Under the pieces are notes generated by a model that was given only the letters and a program-made list of their open reading frames with translations, was not told where the DNA came from and made no database searches. Positions 62,932 to 64,000 of a stretch of 64,000 nt of DNA are shown here, one piece after another. Source of the stretch: an uncultured Lewinella sp. Lineage in GTDB: Bacteria; Bacteroidota; Bacteroidia; Chitinophagales; Saprospiraceae. The position numbers and the translations under genes were made by a program. Positions within the stretch are counted from its first letter, which is position 1. Every line of letters starts with the position of its first letter. The stretch is taken from contig CALMYQ010000101.1 in the NCBI GenBank assembly GCA_937873655.1, positions 275,845-339,844 of the forward strand. Direction: 5' to 3'.

Positions 62932-63900
62932 TTAATTGTTTTTTAATCTTTGCCTGAAATTATCTTTGGGAACCACAAAGCCATCTATAGTAACTTCTCC
63001 TCTGTAAAATTGTGGGCGGTTATAATATGCACGTATAAGTACCATGTCAGGTGTAGCAAATTTTAATAAACCTGGGCGATTTTCCTGAGGGAATCTAACA
63101 TGATAATCTCTTTGCGCCCCCTCTTTCATCATATTATCGCCATTTTCCATTACATCACCATACCTTGCTTTATTAAACGAAGTACCATTTGAATGACCTG
63201 CCCCTCCTGGCAAAGTATGAAAGGCTTCATGAATAGCCGTTCTACCGATCCATGTAAATGCGTCACGCAAAGGGCCACTGAACTGACCGTTTAATTCTTG
63301 TTTATATTTATTAACATCAACACCTTCTGCATCACCTTGGATTGTCGGCATTGAAGAGTCGAGAAATCGTTCAAAATTCACAAAACCAAAACTATTATTA
63401 GATTCAGCAGGTTCTGCATTTACTCCAAAAGTACTTTTTAAAGTTTTTTTATCAGATAGATAAACAATCCTATCTGTAGAATCTAAATTTTTTAACTCAG
63501 CCTTTGAATAAGCACTATTTCTTACAGTTCCAATTACAGATGCGTTTACGCCTGCATTGTCTAAAATTTGCTGAGCACGTTCAATAATTAAGCTTATCTG
63601 TTCAAGCGTAAATTTAAATTCTTGATTTTCATGAAAAATAAAAGTTAGATAAATAATATTTTCCATCCCATTTGGATCAATGAATTTAATTGGATTCCCT
63701 GTGCCGTATCCATAGGGAGTTAAGGATGTGGTAGTTTCTGCCATTGGATCCACCGCATTCCACCGTCCAATACTCGGGTCATACCACCGAGCCCCATAAT
63801 CCAACCAATTCAATCCCAAATCCTCCACATACTCCTTCCCATTATACTGATACTTATTCTTAGGCGCCACCGTCTGATACCAGGGCCCTTCCTGATTCAA
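62932..63900 (-). CDS. Rhs C-terminal fragment (right) with HExxH zincin toxin domain, interrupted by IS66
   Basis: The frame has 322 residues. The first 85 are Rhs core ([51 protein letters not shown]). The remaining 235 form a distinct domain with [20 protein letters not shown], where HEAFH is an HExxH zinc motif and a further His follows in GGAGHS, the spacing of a metzincin-like protease. This is a candidate secreted effector domain that cleaves proteins. The apparent start at 63900 is a TTG created by the junction; Rhs homology continues to 63902 and then gives way to the IS terminal repeat. The gene is therefore split by the IS and is probably not expressed from its own start. The next gene is its likely immunity protein. 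Confidence 0.78.
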   Translation of the reverse strand: MNQEGPWYQTVAPKNKYQYNGKEYVEDLGLNWLDYGARWYDPSIGRWNAVDPMAETTTSLTPYGYGTGNPIKFIDPNGMENIIYLTFIFHENQEFKFTLEQISLIIERAQQILDNAGVNASVIGTVRNSAYSKAELKNLDSTDRIVYLSDKKTLKSTFGVNAEPAESNNSFGFVNFERFLDSSMPTIQGDAEGVDVNKYKQELNGQFSGPLRDAFTWIGRTAIHEAFHTLPGGAGHSNGTSFNKARYGDVMENGDNMMKEGAQRDYHVRFPQENRPGLLKFATPDMVLIRAYYNRPQFYRGEVTIDGFVVPKDNFRQRLKNN

Positions 63901-63902
63901 TC
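63841..63902. repeat. Repeated Rhs core segment, right copy, ending at the IS junction
   Basis: Counterpart of 61264-61325. The left copy carries on CGAAGGGG after the shared segment; this copy switches to GTAAGCG at 63903, which fixes the insertion point. Confidence 0.85.
63895..63902. other. Predicted 8-bp target site duplication copy (ATTCAATC)
   Basis: The 8 bases next to the GTAAGCG terminal repeat align with GTTCAACC in the left Rhs copy, so they are Rhs sequence. IS66 elements usually duplicate 8 bases; the other copy would lie beyond the window. Confidence 0.45.
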
Positions 63903-64000
63903 GTAAGCGTCCGGTGAACTACATTACCTCAGCGCTTGCAGCAACGGGATGTCAGCCGCTTCAGGCTGCCACAGGTGGGGCAGGAGTTCCTCCACGCGGT
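63903..64000 (-). mobile_element. IS66-family element, end adjacent to the Rhs gene
   Basis: The element starts GTAAGCGTCCGGTGAACTAC, the GTAAGCG start typical of IS66-family terminal inverted repeats. It is followed on the reverse strand by the C-terminus of a transposase. It continues beyond the window and has split the right Rhs gene. Confidence 0.75.
63924..64000 (-). CDS. tnpC: IS66-type transposase (C-terminus only)
   Basis: The reverse strand reads RVEELLPHLWQPEAADIPLL followed by QALR and a TAA at 63924-63926. The R-x-E-E-L-L-P ... W stretch close to the stop matches the end of the IS66 transposase TnpC, where R(L/V)xELLP-W occurs. Only 24 residues are visible. The stop lies 21 bases inside the terminal repeat, the normal distance for this family. 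Identification rests on this short C-terminus plus the terminal repeat. Confidence 0.7.
   Translation of the reverse strand, partial: RVEELLPHLWQPEAADIPLLQALR

Overview
The window looks like a chromosomal segment of a Bacteroidota bacterium, most likely from the Saprospiria. The evidence is two kinds of type IX secretion (T9SS) C-terminal sorting domain, a SusC/SusD pair, DUF4249 and DUF5683 proteins, parA-parB beside DUF5683, many lipoproteins, and repeated TAnnTTTG (-7) promoter motifs at the usual distance upstream of genes. No rRNA, tRNA or CRISPR array was recognised.

Layout. 1-1946: 3' end lies outside the window for a secreted lamin-tail/Calx-beta protein read leftwards. 2254-5526: large Oar-like TonB-dependent receptor followed by a heptad tandem repeat. 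5786-13821: surface-glycan region with a tightly overlapping leftward operon (polysaccharide-pyruvyltransferase-like, SAF-less NeuB, NeuA fused to a HAD phosphatase, sialyltransferase-like protein), a divergent flippase, a LamG/T9SS-B protein and a methyltransferase. 13947-23536: housekeeping and conserved genes (DUF547, RsmF, Crp/Fnr regulator, DUF4249, DUF819, an unusual two-AAA Clp-like ATPase, RlmI, an RRM/RGG RNA-binding protein with a long structured leader). 23989-26346: M1 peptidase. 26446-34451: a small pectin utilisation locus (SusC, SusD, a GH105-CE12 fusion enzyme, and a GH28 polygalacturonase remnant that abuts a tandem repeat). 34448-41540: CoA-binding protein, a repeat-packed intergenic region, MoeB-rhodanese, a 1321-residue secreted multidomain protein, a DUF2520 protein. 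41545-44793: cytochrome c maturation genes ccmF and ccmE, the latter with a CxxxY heme-binding motif. 44927-58380: FtsE, UvrD/PcrA helicase, choice-of-anchor/T9SS-A protein, hotdog thioesterase, DUF5683, ParB, ParA, a metallo-hydrolase, ferredoxin, PurC and a second TonB-dependent receptor. 58537-59355: a papain-fold protein that appears to have lost its whole catalytic triad.

59356 to the end is an accessory region: two 3'-terminal Rhs fragments, each with its own C-terminal domain (one with an HExxH zinc-protease motif) and each followed on the same strand by an AT-rich lipoprotein gene that could be its immunity protein. The right-hand Rhs fragment is cut by an IS66-family element whose terminal repeat and transposase C-terminus reach the window edge.

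The genes with the clearest joint role are the nonulosonic-acid operon (synthesis, dephosphorylation, CMP activation and probable transfer of a sialic-acid-like sugar) and the pectin locus (uptake across the outer membrane, deacetylation and removal of unsaturated galacturonyl residues).
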